A stretch of 64,000 nucleotides of DNA from assembly GCF_030505195.1 (NCBI RefSeq), contig NZ_CP129672.1:248001-312000 (forward strand). The letters are read 5' to 3'. A model generated the notes under the pieces. That model made no database searches. It had not been told where the DNA came from and worked only from the letters and a program-made list of their open reading frames with translations. Within the stretch, counting starts at the first letter, position 1; every line of letters begins with the position of its first letter. Shown piece by piece: positions 1 through 7,579 of this stretch. The translations under genes were made by a program, and so were the position numbers. This stretch comes from Comamonas testosteroni. Its GTDB lineage: Bacteria; Pseudomonadota; Gammaproteobacteria; Burkholderiales; Burkholderiaceae_C.

Positions 1-233
1 CAAAGTCCCTGGGCATGTCCTATCGACGGGCCTGGTTGCTTGTCGATGGAATCAATCATGCGTTGAATGCTCCGGCAGTGATCACCTCAACCGGGGGCTC
101 TCATGGCGGCGGTACAGCACTCACGGAAACAGGGCATGTGGTCGTCGCACTGTATCGACGTATAGAGCAAGAGGCACTCAAAGCATGCCAGTCCGATCTG
201 GACAAGCTGGTCGCCCTGGTCCAGAGCAGCTAG
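1..233 (+). CDS. ModE-type molybdate regulator, winged-helix domain (5' end outside window)
   Basis: The reading frame is already open at the window edge and ends at TAG 231-233. The visible 77 residues carry the conserved second half of the ModE N-terminal winged helix: GMSYRRAWLLVD, then a glycine/histidine-rich turn (STGGSHGGG) and LTETG, followed by a helical tail. In E. coli ModE this domain binds the ModE box and dimerises; two MOP/TOBE domains that bind molybdate should follow. Here a stop comes right after the tail, so this is an HTH-only ModE that either senses molybdate differently or needs a partner. Two ModE-like palindromes lie in the next 3.3 kb. The N-terminus and start cannot be judged. 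Confidence 0.82.
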   Translation, partial: KSLGMSYRRAWLLVDGINHALNAPAVITSTGGSHGGGTALTETGHVVVALYRRIEQEALKACQSDLDKLVALVQSS

Positions 234-552
234 GCAGGCATCTGACAGACGCGCTGATTTGCAGGTATCCCGCTCGGCCATGGAAGTGCATGCCAAAGTA
301 GCACTTTGCACCCTGGACCTCATGACCGGGAGCAATGTATGCGCCTTCACCGCGGGCGCTCAATACATCCAGTCGGGTTCGTTGTTGGCTGCGGCAGAGC
401 TTCCAAGCCTCTGTCGGGAGACTACCCAACCCATCGTAATATATACTCGAATATAACGAGAGATGGCCTGATGGACCTCATCTACTGACGCGCATGGACT
501 GCTGCTTCAGGCTGCTCAGTCCTCCCCAACGCTTACGAAAATCGAGATCTAT
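234..552. other. Intergenic stretch holding a ModE box
   Basis: No convincing gene is seen. Short frames exist on both strands but lack protein-like character or a ribosome binding site. I looked for a leftover molybdate-binding (TOBE) domain after the ModE HTH and could not make one out. The recognisable element is the ModE-like palindrome at 433-460. Confidence 0.5.
433..460. promoter_or_regulatory. ModE-box-like operator 1
   Basis: The arms are ATCGTAATATA and AATATAACGAG separated by six bases. This matches the known ModE layout (ATCGNTATATA, six-base spacer, TATATAACGAT) with few mismatches. The AT-rich core could overlap a -10 element, so it probably controls transcription rightward into 553-837 and perhaps the 1006 gene. 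Confidence 0.72.
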
Positions 553-837
553 ATGGGAAGCGAAAAGCTTAGTGTCGAAGAGCGGCTGCAAGTGCTGGAG
601 ATTCTGCTGGATGAGTCGATATGGGGGCTGCACCTCGAGCAGCCAGAGCACCGCAAGGCCATCGCGTCTGCGCTCTATACCCGCATTGCAGTGGCCAATC
701 TGCACCAGGCTTATCCACCCAGCGTGACCGCCGCCTTGTATGAGCAGGCAGATGCGCTGTGCGAGCTGGACAACACGCCCGCCCCCCTCAAGCCCATGTT
801 GCGCCCCCTGATCCGATATTCGGGGACCGGAGACTGA
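553..837 (+). CDS. Small hypothetical protein downstream of ModE box
   Basis: This 94-residue acidic, mostly helical frame (SVEERLQVLEILLDES near the N-terminus) has no family I recognise. It opens at ATG 553 about 90 bases after the ModE-like operator, with only a weak GAG-type ribosome binding site. It reads like a real soluble protein: even amino-acid use and no low-complexity run. A longer antisense frame at 478-939 is rich in Pro, His and Arg and looks like a shadow. If real, the protein belongs to the molybdate-responsive group by position only. Confidence 0.5.
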   Translation: MGSEKLSVEERLQVLEILLDESIWGLHLEQPEHRKAIASALYTRIAVANLHQAYPPSVTAALYEQADALCELDNTPAPLKPMLRPLIRYSGTGD

Positions 838-1005
838 AAACAAGCCCGGCCTTGGAACATTTAGGCCAGTTGGCAAAGCTTGGCTGGGCGAGAACCTGTG
901 AGCACATGGCGCATGCGGGTGACCCCAATCACCGTCCATCGGCGCGTTCTAACAAACAATGCCTTGTTGGCGCTGCGCAGCAATCACGTTGAATAGAGGG
1001 CTTTA

Positions 1006-1887
1006 GTGAAGCAAGATCACCTTTCCTACCTGCTAGCCCTCCACCAGGAGCAGGACTGGGTAGCCGCAGCAGTCGAGTGCAAGGTCTCTCAAGCACAGCT
1101 GAGCAAGGCCGTTGCCGATATGGAGCGCGAATACGGCTGCTCACTGGTAGAAGCCGGGGCAGCGTTTCGCGGGTTCACGGCAGAAGGCGAAAAGGTCGTG
1201 GCCTGGGCCCAGAGCTTGTCCGATGCGGTTGCCACACTCAAGCATGTGTTTGCCGCCTCGAACCGCAGAAAGGCCATTTCACCTCTGCTGGAGCGACGCT
1301 CTGTATCACCGAAACGACTGGAAGCGCCGGGACCAGATAGCCAAGAAATTGATCTGATGATCGAGGCGGCGTTAAGTGCTCCAGATCACGGTGGTCTGCG
1401 TCCATGGCGTGTGCTTGTGTTCACTGCCGACTCGCGCGCGATCCTGGCAGATCTGTTCGAGCAGGAGAAACTGCGCCGCGACCCTCTCGCTTCCCGTGAA
1501 GACGTCAAACGTGCGCGCGAGCATGCCACGCGCAGTCCTGTCTTGCTGGCTTTCATCGTGTCGCCTCAGCTGCGCATGCGAGTGCCGGAGCGCGAGCAAT
1601 GGCTGGCAGCCGGCTGCGCCCTAGGCAACTTCATGAATGCCGCGCACCAACTCGGCTTCGGTGCCATCATGCTCAGCGGCGAGCGCTGTTTCGATGCCTT
1701 GTTGTGTGCTGAGCTGGGGCTTGACCCCACAGAGTCTCTGGCTGGATTCATCAGCCTCGGCAGCATAAAGACCGCAGCCGAGCCGCGCAAGCCGACCATG
1801 CTCAATGCCGTCAGAGCCTTTTGGCAACCTGGCAGCAGCCCTGAGTCATCTGGCTCGGCGGCCAGTAGCTCACGCAGCGCAGCATAA
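1006..1887 (+). CDS. LysR-type HTH fused to a nitroreductase-family domain
   Basis: Start is GTG 1006, preceded by an AGAGGG ribosome binding site. Residues 1-80 look like a LysR-type winged helix (YLLALHQEQDWVAAAVECKV, then SQAQLSKAVADMEREYG and a FTAEGEKVV wing). From about residue 90 to 270 the sequence follows the YdjA-like branch of FMN nitroreductases: RRSVSPKRL, a SAPDHGGLRPWRVLVF block that normally contacts FMN, and GCALGNFMNAAHQLGFGAI. The usual LysR effector domain is absent and replaced by the flavin fold. By domain content it could be a flavin-dependent, redox- or substrate-responsive regulator, or an enzyme with a retained DNA-binding tail; this is inference. The C-terminus is a Ser/Ala-rich tail. 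Confidence 0.8.
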   Translation: MKQDHLSYLLALHQEQDWVAAAVECKVSQAQLSKAVADMEREYGCSLVEAGAAFRGFTAEGEKVVAWAQSLSDAVATLKHVFAASNRRKAISPLLERRSVSPKRLEAPGPDSQEIDLMIEAALSAPDHGGLRPWRVLVFTADSRAILADLFEQEKLRRDPLASREDVKRAREHATRSPVLLAFIVSPQLRMRVPEREQWLAAGCALGNFMNAAHQLGFGAIMLSGERCFDALLCAELGLDPTESLAGFISLGSIKTAAEPRKPTMLNAVRAFWQPGSSPESSGSAASSSRSAA

Positions 1888-1987
1888 AGGCCCGTTGAGC
1901 TGGCTGCGGCCGGGTCCCGAGGTGCGCGGTGGATCACCTGAGCCGCATGGCTAGGCCCGCACTGCACGCCGAGAACCGAGAAAATTC

Positions 1988-2668
1988 TCACGTTTTTTTC
2001 GCGACCGGTCTTTCAAGCTTCCGAAGTAGAAAGAATGCCAATGCTGCAACTCCAGTCAGCACCAGAGCCAGCGCATTCGCGCAATCTGTCTCTGACCCCA
2101 GCACATGGTTGTAAACAGCCAGCGACAGCGTCTCGGTGCGCCCACTGATATTGCCACCCAACATCAGCGAGATGCCTACTTCCCCCATCGCGCGGCCAAC
2201 GGCCAACACCAGTCCGGCCAGAATACCAAGCCTGGCCTGCGGCAACTCGACCTTCATAAACACCTGCCAAGGTCTTGCGCCCAGCGTCGCTGCCACCTCC
2301 CGCAATGACTCATCGATTTCAGCAAACGCGGCCTGGGACGGTTTAACCATCAGCGGAAGGCCTGCAGCCACCGCAGCAATCACCAGGCCGGTTTCGCTGA
2401 ACACCCAATGCGGCCTCCATTCCAGAGGTAACCAAGCCAGCAACCAGCCCTCGCGCCCCAACAACAGCAGCAGTGCATAGCCAATGACAATAGGCGGGAA
2501 GACCAGCGGCAAGGTCACGAGCGCGTCGAGCAAGGCCTTGCCACGAAATGCGCAGCGAGCCAAAGCCCAGGCAATGGGCACTCCAAGCGCCAGTTGCAGC
2601 AACACGCTCCAGCCCATAACCTGCAGTGTCAGTGGGATGGAGGTCCAGGCACAGGTCTCAGCGAGCAA
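1988..2668 (-). CDS. modB: Molybdate ABC transporter permease ModB
   Basis: A polytopic inner-membrane protein of 226 residues with about five hydrophobic segments and the cytoplasmic EAA-type coupling loop (EIDESLREVAATLGARPW) that docks on the ATPase. A downstream GRAMGEVGISLMLGG block is typical of ModB/CysTW permeases. It follows modA by about 17 bases on the same strand, so the two are probably co-transcribed. The only in-frame start near the expected N-terminus is TTG 2668 and no clear ribosome binding site is visible. The next ATG (2617) would remove part of the first membrane region. No ModC ATPase gene is in the window. Confidence 0.87.
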   Translation of the reverse strand: MLAETCAWTSIPLTLQVMGWSVLLQLALGVPIAWALARCAFRGKALLDALVTLPLVFPPIVIGYALLLLLGREGWLLAWLPLEWRPHWVFSETGLVIAAVAAGLPLMVKPSQAAFAEIDESLREVAATLGARPWQVFMKVELPQARLGILAGLVLAVGRAMGEVGISLMLGGNISGRTETLSLAVYNHVLGSETDCANALALVLTGVAALAFFLLRKLERPVAKKT

Positions 2669-2685
2669 AACAGCCGGGCAGAGGT

Positions 2686-3489
2686 TTAAAGACCATTGGC
2701 GGTCATGATGCGCCGCGCGGTGTCACCTTGCATAAAGGCCTGAAAGCGACTTTGTGCCTCGGTGAGGGCGCGATCCCTGACTGTGCCAAGCGATATCTCA
2801 ATCGGGTTGTAGCAGCTCTGTGGCAATTCGAGCACGGAGCCTGCGCGCCCGGCAATCGCCAGCGCCTCGGTCTTGTTCACGAACCCCGCATCCACTTCGC
2901 CCGAGGTGATGTAGCTACCAACTTGAGGCACACCTTCAACCTCGAGCAACTTGGGAGCCAGCGCATCGGCGAGGTGAAGTCGCTTCACGCACTCATCGGC
3001 CGCTCTGCCAAATACGGTCCGCGTGCGATGAGGAATTGCGACGCGCGTGAAGGCCATGTTTTTGAGCTCGTCAAGGCTACTCAAGGATTTGCCTTTGCTT
3101 GAGACAAGAACCAGCCGACCTGTACCGAGCCGGTCAAAGTTGCTGAATAGTCCGGTCGGCTCCAGCAGACTCTTGTCACCGATCAAAAAAACGACTTCCC
3201 GATTCTGCCTAGCCTGGGTCTCGATCTGTTTGATGTGGCCGAATGCAGCCTGCGCTTCAACACCCGTTTCTTTGCGAAATGCCTCGATTAGTTCGAGCAC
3301 CGGTTTGCGGTAGCCGCCCATGGCGGCAACAAGCACTGACTCTGCGGCTCTGACGGGCGTGGCGAGCAGCAGCGTGACCATGCCCGCCAGTCCCAGCAGA
3401 TTGCGGGCAAAGAGGCGCCGTGAGGAACGCCGCGCTCGATATTGATTCAAATTGGCAGTGCTCTCGTGGTGATTAACAGCATTCAACAT
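2686..3489 (-). CDS. modA: Molybdate ABC transporter substrate-binding protein ModA
   Basis: A periplasmic type II binding protein of 267 residues. The N-terminus has twin arginines (SRRLFARNLLGLAG) before a hydrophobic stretch ending in ATPVRAAE, which resembles a Tat signal; most ModA proteins use Sec. The mature part starts with VLVAAMGGYRKPVLELIEAF and later carries GEVDAGFVNKTEAL, characteristic of ModA/WtpA-type proteins. An AGAGGA ribosome binding site precedes ATG 3489. A ModE-like palindrome lies 39 bases upstream, between this gene and the divergent TrmO gene, consistent with repression when molybdate is plentiful. Confidence 0.88.
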   Translation of the reverse strand: MLNAVNHHESTANLNQYRARRSSRRLFARNLLGLAGMVTLLLATPVRAAESVLVAAMGGYRKPVLELIEAFRKETGVEAQAAFGHIKQIETQARQNREVVFLIGDKSLLEPTGLFSNFDRLGTGRLVLVSSKGKSLSSLDELKNMAFTRVAIPHRTRTVFGRAADECVKRLHLADALAPKLLEVEGVPQVGSYITSGEVDAGFVNKTEALAIAGRAGSVLELPQSCYNPIEISLGTVRDRALTEAQSRFQAFMQGDTARRIMTANGL

Positions 3490-3527
3490 TCAGATCCTCT
3501 GCAGAGGCCAGCGCTGGCATGCAGCGT

Positions 3528-3555
3528 ATCGTTATATTCCTTGGAATATAACACT
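3528..3555. promoter_or_regulatory. ModE-box-like operator 2, shared by modA and trmO
   Basis: ATCGTTATATT, six bases, then AATATAACACT. The inner part is a perfect 10-bp inverted repeat (GTTATATTCC / GGAATATAAC) around two T residues. It has the same layout as the box at 433-460. It sits in the 88-bp gap between divergent modA and the TrmO gene, so either or both may respond to the ModE-type regulator. Confidence 0.8.
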
Positions 3556-3577
3556 CTAAAATATTGAGCCGCAGCTT

Positions 3578-4060
3578 ATGACAGACACCATCACACTACG
3601 CCCCATTGGCATCATTCATAGCCCTTTTCAAAGTACCCAGGGAATGCCGATACAGACTGTGGCAGCAGCCGACGTTGAAGGTGAGTTGGAGGTCTTCGAA
3701 GAGTTCGCCCCAGGACTGCGTGATATCGAAGGCTTTGAGTTCCTCATCCTGATCACCCATCTGCACCAGGCGGTGGAGAAGCTGGAAGTCGTGCCGTTTA
3801 TGGATACGGTGAGCCACGGCGTATTTGCGACCCGTGCTCCAGCGCGGCCCAACCGGCTTGGTCTGTCCATTGTGCAACTGGTGCAGGTCAAGGGACGCAT
3901 ATTGTGCTTTCGCGGCAACGACATGCTGGACAGTACGCCTGTACTCGACATCAAGCCTTATGTACCCCAGCTGGATGTACGCAGCACGGAGCAAGTCGGC
4001 TGGTTTGACCACGGGCTGCAACGTCTGCCCGGCGCAGTCTCGGATGACCGGATGTCCTGA
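3578..4060 (+). CDS. trmO: TrmO/TsaA-family tRNA (N6-threonylcarbamoyladenosine-37) methyltransferase
   Basis: A 160-residue single-domain protein with TrmO (YaeB/VirR) hallmarks: LRPIGIIHSPF at the N-terminus, DIEGFEFLILITHLH, and ATRAPARPNRLGLSIVQL, then LDIKPYVPQLD. TrmO uses S-adenosylmethionine to methylate t6A at position 37 of tRNA. E. coli TrmO has a C-terminal extension of roughly 80 residues that is missing here, so this is the short form. It starts 23 bases after a ModE-like operator and diverges from modA. TsaA-like domains do turn up beside molybdate genes, so a role other than tRNA modification is possible. The ribosome binding site before ATG 3578 is weak. Confidence 0.83.
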   Translation: MTDTITLRPIGIIHSPFQSTQGMPIQTVAAADVEGELEVFEEFAPGLRDIEGFEFLILITHLHQAVEKLEVVPFMDTVSHGVFATRAPARPNRLGLSIVQLVQVKGRILCFRGNDMLDSTPVLDIKPYVPQLDVRSTEQVGWFDHGLQRLPGAVSDDRMS

Positions 4061-4586
4061 CTCGCCTCGAGCGATCCATATTTTCACTGGCCGCTGAGGC
4101 GTTTGGTAAATGACTCCGCATAGGCCTGGGAGTGAAAACGCAGCACCCACGCTCTGACCGCATCTTCGGAACAGCGCTCGAGGCCCGCAATGAGGTAGAA
4201 CCACCCGTTCGTCGCCAGGAAAACTGCTTTGACCCGCATGGATCCAGTGATCCTTGATTGCCCTTGCAAGAGCTCTGCTGAATGGCCGATCCTGGTGGTA
4301 CAGCGATCACTCAGGACACGAAAAGTCCAATGACCGCCAATGACGGCAGCTGTGCCAGTTATCCAAAACCGGATGACTGCAGCCAGCCTGAGGCTGCCTG
4401 TCGGGCAATGGTGCCGACCTGCCGCTCTTGGCCGGTCTCAGCCATTGACCAAGACCAGGCAGCAGTCATTAACGAAGTAAGGACAGGCCAATACATTGGC
4501 CTATAGAAACATAGAATCAAGCACAAAGCACGCTATGCCGCAAATCTACGCGGAAGCTGCTCTCCGCCATTCCTCCTCTTTGCATT
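4061..4586. other. Mostly non-coding stretch between trmO and the acyl-CoA ligase
   Basis: Apart from the possible 51-residue protein listed separately (4084-4239, minus strand), I see no gene with support here. The stretch is less GC-rich than its neighbours around 4300-4560 and holds no clear terminator or repeat. Confidence 0.4.
4084..4239 (-). CDS. Possible small hypothetical protein
   Basis: A 51-residue frame starting at ATG 4239 with an AAGGA about 14 bases upstream. The product (GWFYLIAGLERCSEDAVRAW in the middle) has a balanced, protein-like composition with aromatic and charged residues, unlike random frames in GC-rich DNA, and is predicted helical. No family is recognised. It stands alone between trmO and the ligase gene. 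Small size and modest spacing keep the call tentative. Confidence 0.33.
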   Translation of the reverse strand: MRVKAVFLATNGWFYLIAGLERCSEDAVRAWVLRFHSQAYAESFTKRLSGQ

Positions 4587-6275
4587 TCAGGCTACGACTT
4601 CCTGCTCCTGCAGCATTCGCCACATCACCTTGCCGCTGCCGCTCTTGGGCAAAGCCGTCACGAACTGCACCAGACGCGGCGCTTTGTAGACCGCCATATT
4701 GTCATGGCACCACTGGATGATCTGCTCTGCCGTCGTAGCCTCATGGCCAGCACGCAGCACGACCACGGCCTTGACGGTCTCGCCGCGATAGGCATCCTTG
4801 GCGGAGATCACGCAGGCCTCCTGAATCCCGGGATGGCGGAACATCAGGGATTCCACCTCGGCCGGCCATACCTTGAAGCCGCTGGCATTGATCATGCGCT
4901 TGAGCCGGTCGGTGATGAAGAAGTAGCCATCCTCATCCACGCGCCCCAGGTCTCCGGTGCGGAAAAAGCGCTTGCCATCAAGCTCCATAAAGCTTTGCTC
5001 GGTCGCCTCGGGGCGTTGCCAGTAGCCTTCAAAAACCTCGGGGCCGTTGACCACGATCTCGCCCTGCTCTCCCTGGGGCACTTCCTCCAGCGTGTCGGGG
5101 CTGATCACGCGCGCATCGGTACTCATGAAGGGAATGCCCAGGCATTGCTGCTTGGGATGATCGGGCGGATTGCTGTGCGAGGGTGCTGCGGTTTCGGTCA
5201 GGCCATAGCCTTCGCAAAAGCGCAGCCCGTACTGCTCCAGCAGTCGCTGGGCCACGGCCTGGGGCATGGCGGCGCCGCCGCCGCCGATGTATTTGAGGCT
5301 GGAGAGGTCGAAAGACGCAAAGTTGGGGCTGGCCAGCAGATCGATCACCATGGTCGGGATATTGGTCCAGTTGGTGACCTGATAGTGCGAGATCAGGCGC
5401 CCGGCCAGTTCACGCTCCCAGCGCGGCATGATGATCAGCGTCGCCCCCATGTAAATGGCACTGTGCAGCACGGACACCATGCCCGTGATGTGAAACATGG
5501 GCACGACAGCGAGCACCACGTTCTCGCTGGTTCCCGTGCCCCACATCGCGCCGGAGATGGCGTTGTGGTTGATGCTGCGGTGCAGGTGCATGCAGCCCTT
5601 GGGCTGGCCCGTGGTACCGCTGGTATAGGGCAGAACGGCCAGATCGTCACGGCCCGCAGTATGCGGGGGCGGCAGCTCGCTGCAGGCCAGCGCCTGCGTC
5701 CAGGCATGCACCTGGCCATGGCTCAACTGTGCGGGCTCGCGCTCGCCGAGCAGCCAGTTGCGCCAGGCTTCGGGAGGTGCATCCGGCCCCTGTACATCGG
5801 CATCAAAGCCGTCGGTGAACCGTGTCACCAGCAAGTGCTGCAGCGCCTCGGAAGGTTCCAGTGCATTGCTGGCCTTGGCCAGCTCCGGCGCCAGATCGGC
5901 CGTGGTGATGGCCACCTTGGCGCCCGAATCCGTGATGTAGTGCCTGAGTTCCTCCGCCGTATTCATGGGGTTGACCGGCACAACTACCGCATTGGCTCGA
6001 AAGATGGCGTAATGCGCCAGCACCAACTGCGAGCTGTTTTGCATCAGCACGATGACGCGGTCGCCTTTTTTCACGCCCAGGCCATGCAGATAGGCGGCCA
6101 TGCGCTCCGTACCCTCGCACAGCTGCTTATAGGTCGTGGTGCGACCCAGAAACACCAGCGCGGCCTTGTCCGGGTAGCGCCTGGCATTGACAGCCAGGTT
6201 CTCCCAGACGCTGGTTGCAGGAACGGTGATGGAATGTGGCAGCCGATTGGGCCAAAACTTATGGTGAGCGGGCAT
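4587..6275 (-). CDS. Long-chain fatty-acid--CoA ligase (AMP-forming, ANL superfamily)
   Basis: A 562-residue enzyme that would activate a carboxylic acid with ATP and join it to CoA. The phosphate-binding loop YTSGTTGQPKG lies near residue 212, GYGLTE follows in the middle, and the hinge region (RTGDLGRVDEDGYFFITDR) and catalytic-lysine region (PKSGSGKVMWR) lie near residues 437 and 541. All core motifs look intact. The N-terminus (HHKFWPNRLPHSITVP) resembles FadD-like ligases common in Burkholderiales. It is a single gene divergent from the HugZ-like gene at 6459. The substrate is not evident; in Comamonas, fatty acids or steroid side chains are plausible. Confidence 0.88.
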   Translation of the reverse strand: MPAHHKFWPNRLPHSITVPATSVWENLAVNARRYPDKAALVFLGRTTTYKQLCEGTERMAAYLHGLGVKKGDRVIVLMQNSSQLVLAHYAIFRANAVVVPVNPMNTAEELRHYITDSGAKVAITTADLAPELAKASNALEPSEALQHLLVTRFTDGFDADVQGPDAPPEAWRNWLLGEREPAQLSHGQVHAWTQALACSELPPPHTAGRDDLAVLPYTSGTTGQPKGCMHLHRSINHNAISGAMWGTGTSENVVLAVVPMFHITGMVSVLHSAIYMGATLIIMPRWERELAGRLISHYQVTNWTNIPTMVIDLLASPNFASFDLSSLKYIGGGGAAMPQAVAQRLLEQYGLRFCEGYGLTETAAPSHSNPPDHPKQQCLGIPFMSTDARVISPDTLEEVPQGEQGEIVVNGPEVFEGYWQRPEATEQSFMELDGKRFFRTGDLGRVDEDGYFFITDRLKRMINASGFKVWPAEVESLMFRHPGIQEACVISAKDAYRGETVKAVVVLRAGHEATTAEQIIQWCHDNMAVYKAPRLVQFVTALPKSGSGKVMWRMLQEQEVVA

Positions 6276-6458
6276 GAGTCAGACAATCAGAGAAAGCGTA
6301 TATATAGTCCGGGTGGACTAATCAGTTCCCAAGACTAGGCCTGCTGCCTCGGCCCGGCATCCGGGATGCCCCCAACAGCCGGTCACTCAGGTGACGCCTG
6401 GTGCGGCCTGCCGCGGCTCGCGCTGGTCCGGCTCCGCGCCCTGGCTTACCATACGCAA

Positions 6459-6971
6459 ATGCCTCATGAATCACGCCTGCAGCAGTCGCTGCGCCAGCTA
6501 CTCGCCAGCCAGCGCACCGCCGCCCTGGCCGTACAGCCGCAGGCAGGCTCTTCAGCGCCCGGATATCTTCCGGCCCCGGGCCTGTCTCTGGTGCCATGGG
6601 CCTGGAGTGGCGAATTCAGCTGCCTGGTACTGCATGTCAGTGCGCTGGCCAGCCACACACTGGCCATGGAGCTGCATCCCGCCGTCAGCCTGCTGATGAG
6701 CAGGCCAGAGTCCGCTGGCGAAGCCGTGCATGCGCTGGAGCGCATCAGCATCCAGGGCGTGGCATCCACTGCGCCACGCGACAGCGGCCTATGGCAAGGC
6801 GCCCGGGCCAGCTATCTGGAGCGCTTTCCCGAAGCCGAGCCCATGACAGTGCTGGGCGACTTTCGCTTTGTCTGCATCACACCGCAAGGCGGCAGGCATG
6901 TCGCCGGCTTCGGCGCGGCGCGCGATGTGGACGAACACGATCTGATAGCCGCGCTCAACCCGGCTGCCTAG
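6459..6971 (+). CDS. HugZ/pyridoxamine-5'-phosphate-oxidase-like FMN protein
   Basis: About 170 residues with the split-barrel flavin fold of the HugZ branch of PNPOx-like proteins. It has an N-terminal helix with a LASQRTAALAV strand, an LHVSALASHTLAMEL segment, RISIQGVAS, and a C-terminal FRFVCITPQGGRHVAGFGAA block typical of haem-utilisation HugZ proteins. Such proteins bind FMN or haem and are linked to haem degradation. Start ATG 6459 is chosen because the upstream in-frame extension is Arg-rich and unlike the family. The TAG stop overlaps, within one CTAG, the stop of the convergent HExxH gene. Confidence 0.75.
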   Translation: MPHESRLQQSLRQLLASQRTAALAVQPQAGSSAPGYLPAPGLSLVPWAWSGEFSCLVLHVSALASHTLAMELHPAVSLLMSRPESAGEAVHALERISIQGVASTAPRDSGLWQGARASYLERFPEAEPMTVLGDFRFVCITPQGGRHVAGFGAARDVDEHDLIAALNPAA

Positions 6972-7576
6972 TCTTTGCGGGCCCGGCCCGGCCTGGTTTG
7001 GCCCGGCCTGGTCTGGCCAACTTGAGCCTGGTGCACATGCTCGGCAATCAGGCACATGCAAGCCAGCGGCTGGCCCTGCACCAGGGCCTGAACATGGTCC
7101 TGCCAGATCTGCCCCTGCTGCTCCACGCTTGCGTCCAGAAAGCACTGCAGCATCTGATGCGGATCTGCACAGGCCTGATAGTGGTAGGGATCGCGCCGCA
7201 GGCAAGCCGCGCGCAGATGCAGGCCGAACGCCTCCCACGTCACCGCACGGCCTTGCAGGCGCTGCCACTGATGCAGCAGCTCATGGGCGAAGACGCCTGC
7301 CACCACAGGGTGGGCAAGCCGCAGCGGCCGATGCGGGTCAGCATGCTCAAAAAAGCTGCGCGGCAGATAGATCCGCCCGCCGCCCAGGGACAGCGCGCGC
7401 CTGGTATCGCCCAGACGCCGCACATGCAGACGCATGCCGGGCAGCAGTTCATCCAGCGCAGTGCCGAAAAGCCGCTGCACGAATCCGGCCTCGACCGGCA
7501 TCAGGCATCGCCGCCAGAACATCATGCAACAGGCCGCGCGCCAGGAGGATTCCGCATCTCGGAGACTTCCCGGCAC
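6968..7576 (-). CDS. HExxH-motif protein, possible zinc metallopeptidase
   Basis: A roughly 200-residue protein with HELLHQWQ in the middle, the HExxH zinc-binding and catalytic pattern of zincin peptidases. Before it come GGRIYLPRSFF and RLAHPVVAGVFA, a layout seen in small Burkholderiales proteins annotated as Vgr-related. I see no clear third zinc ligand. The GTG start 7576 lies four bases after the stop of the beta-CASP gene and suggests coupling, but no good ribosome binding site is present; ATG 7525 is the alternative. The C-terminus (GQTRPGQTRPG) comes from a GGCCTGG-type repeat and is probably variable. Confidence 0.62.
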   Translation of the reverse strand: MPGSLRDAESSWRAACCMMFWRRCLMPVEAGFVQRLFGTALDELLPGMRLHVRRLGDTRRALSLGGGRIYLPRSFFEHADPHRPLRLAHPVVAGVFAHELLHQWQRLQGRAVTWEAFGLHLRAACLRRDPYHYQACADPHQMLQCFLDASVEQQGQIWQDHVQALVQGQPLACMCLIAEHVHQAQVGQTRPGQTRPGRARKD

Positions 7577-7579
7577 ACT

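Noticed and set aside
259..456. Possible detached molybdate-binding domain after the ModE HTH
   Set aside because: I tried to match it to MOP/TOBE sequence and found no convincing conserved residues.
478..939. A 153-codon minus-strand frame
   Set aside because: Its Pro/His/Arg-rich product has no motif, and the opposite 553-837 frame is more protein-like and follows a ModE box.
4704..6338. A 544-codon plus-strand frame
   Set aside because: It is antisense to the acyl-CoA ligase; rich in His, Gly and Arg with no recognisable domain.
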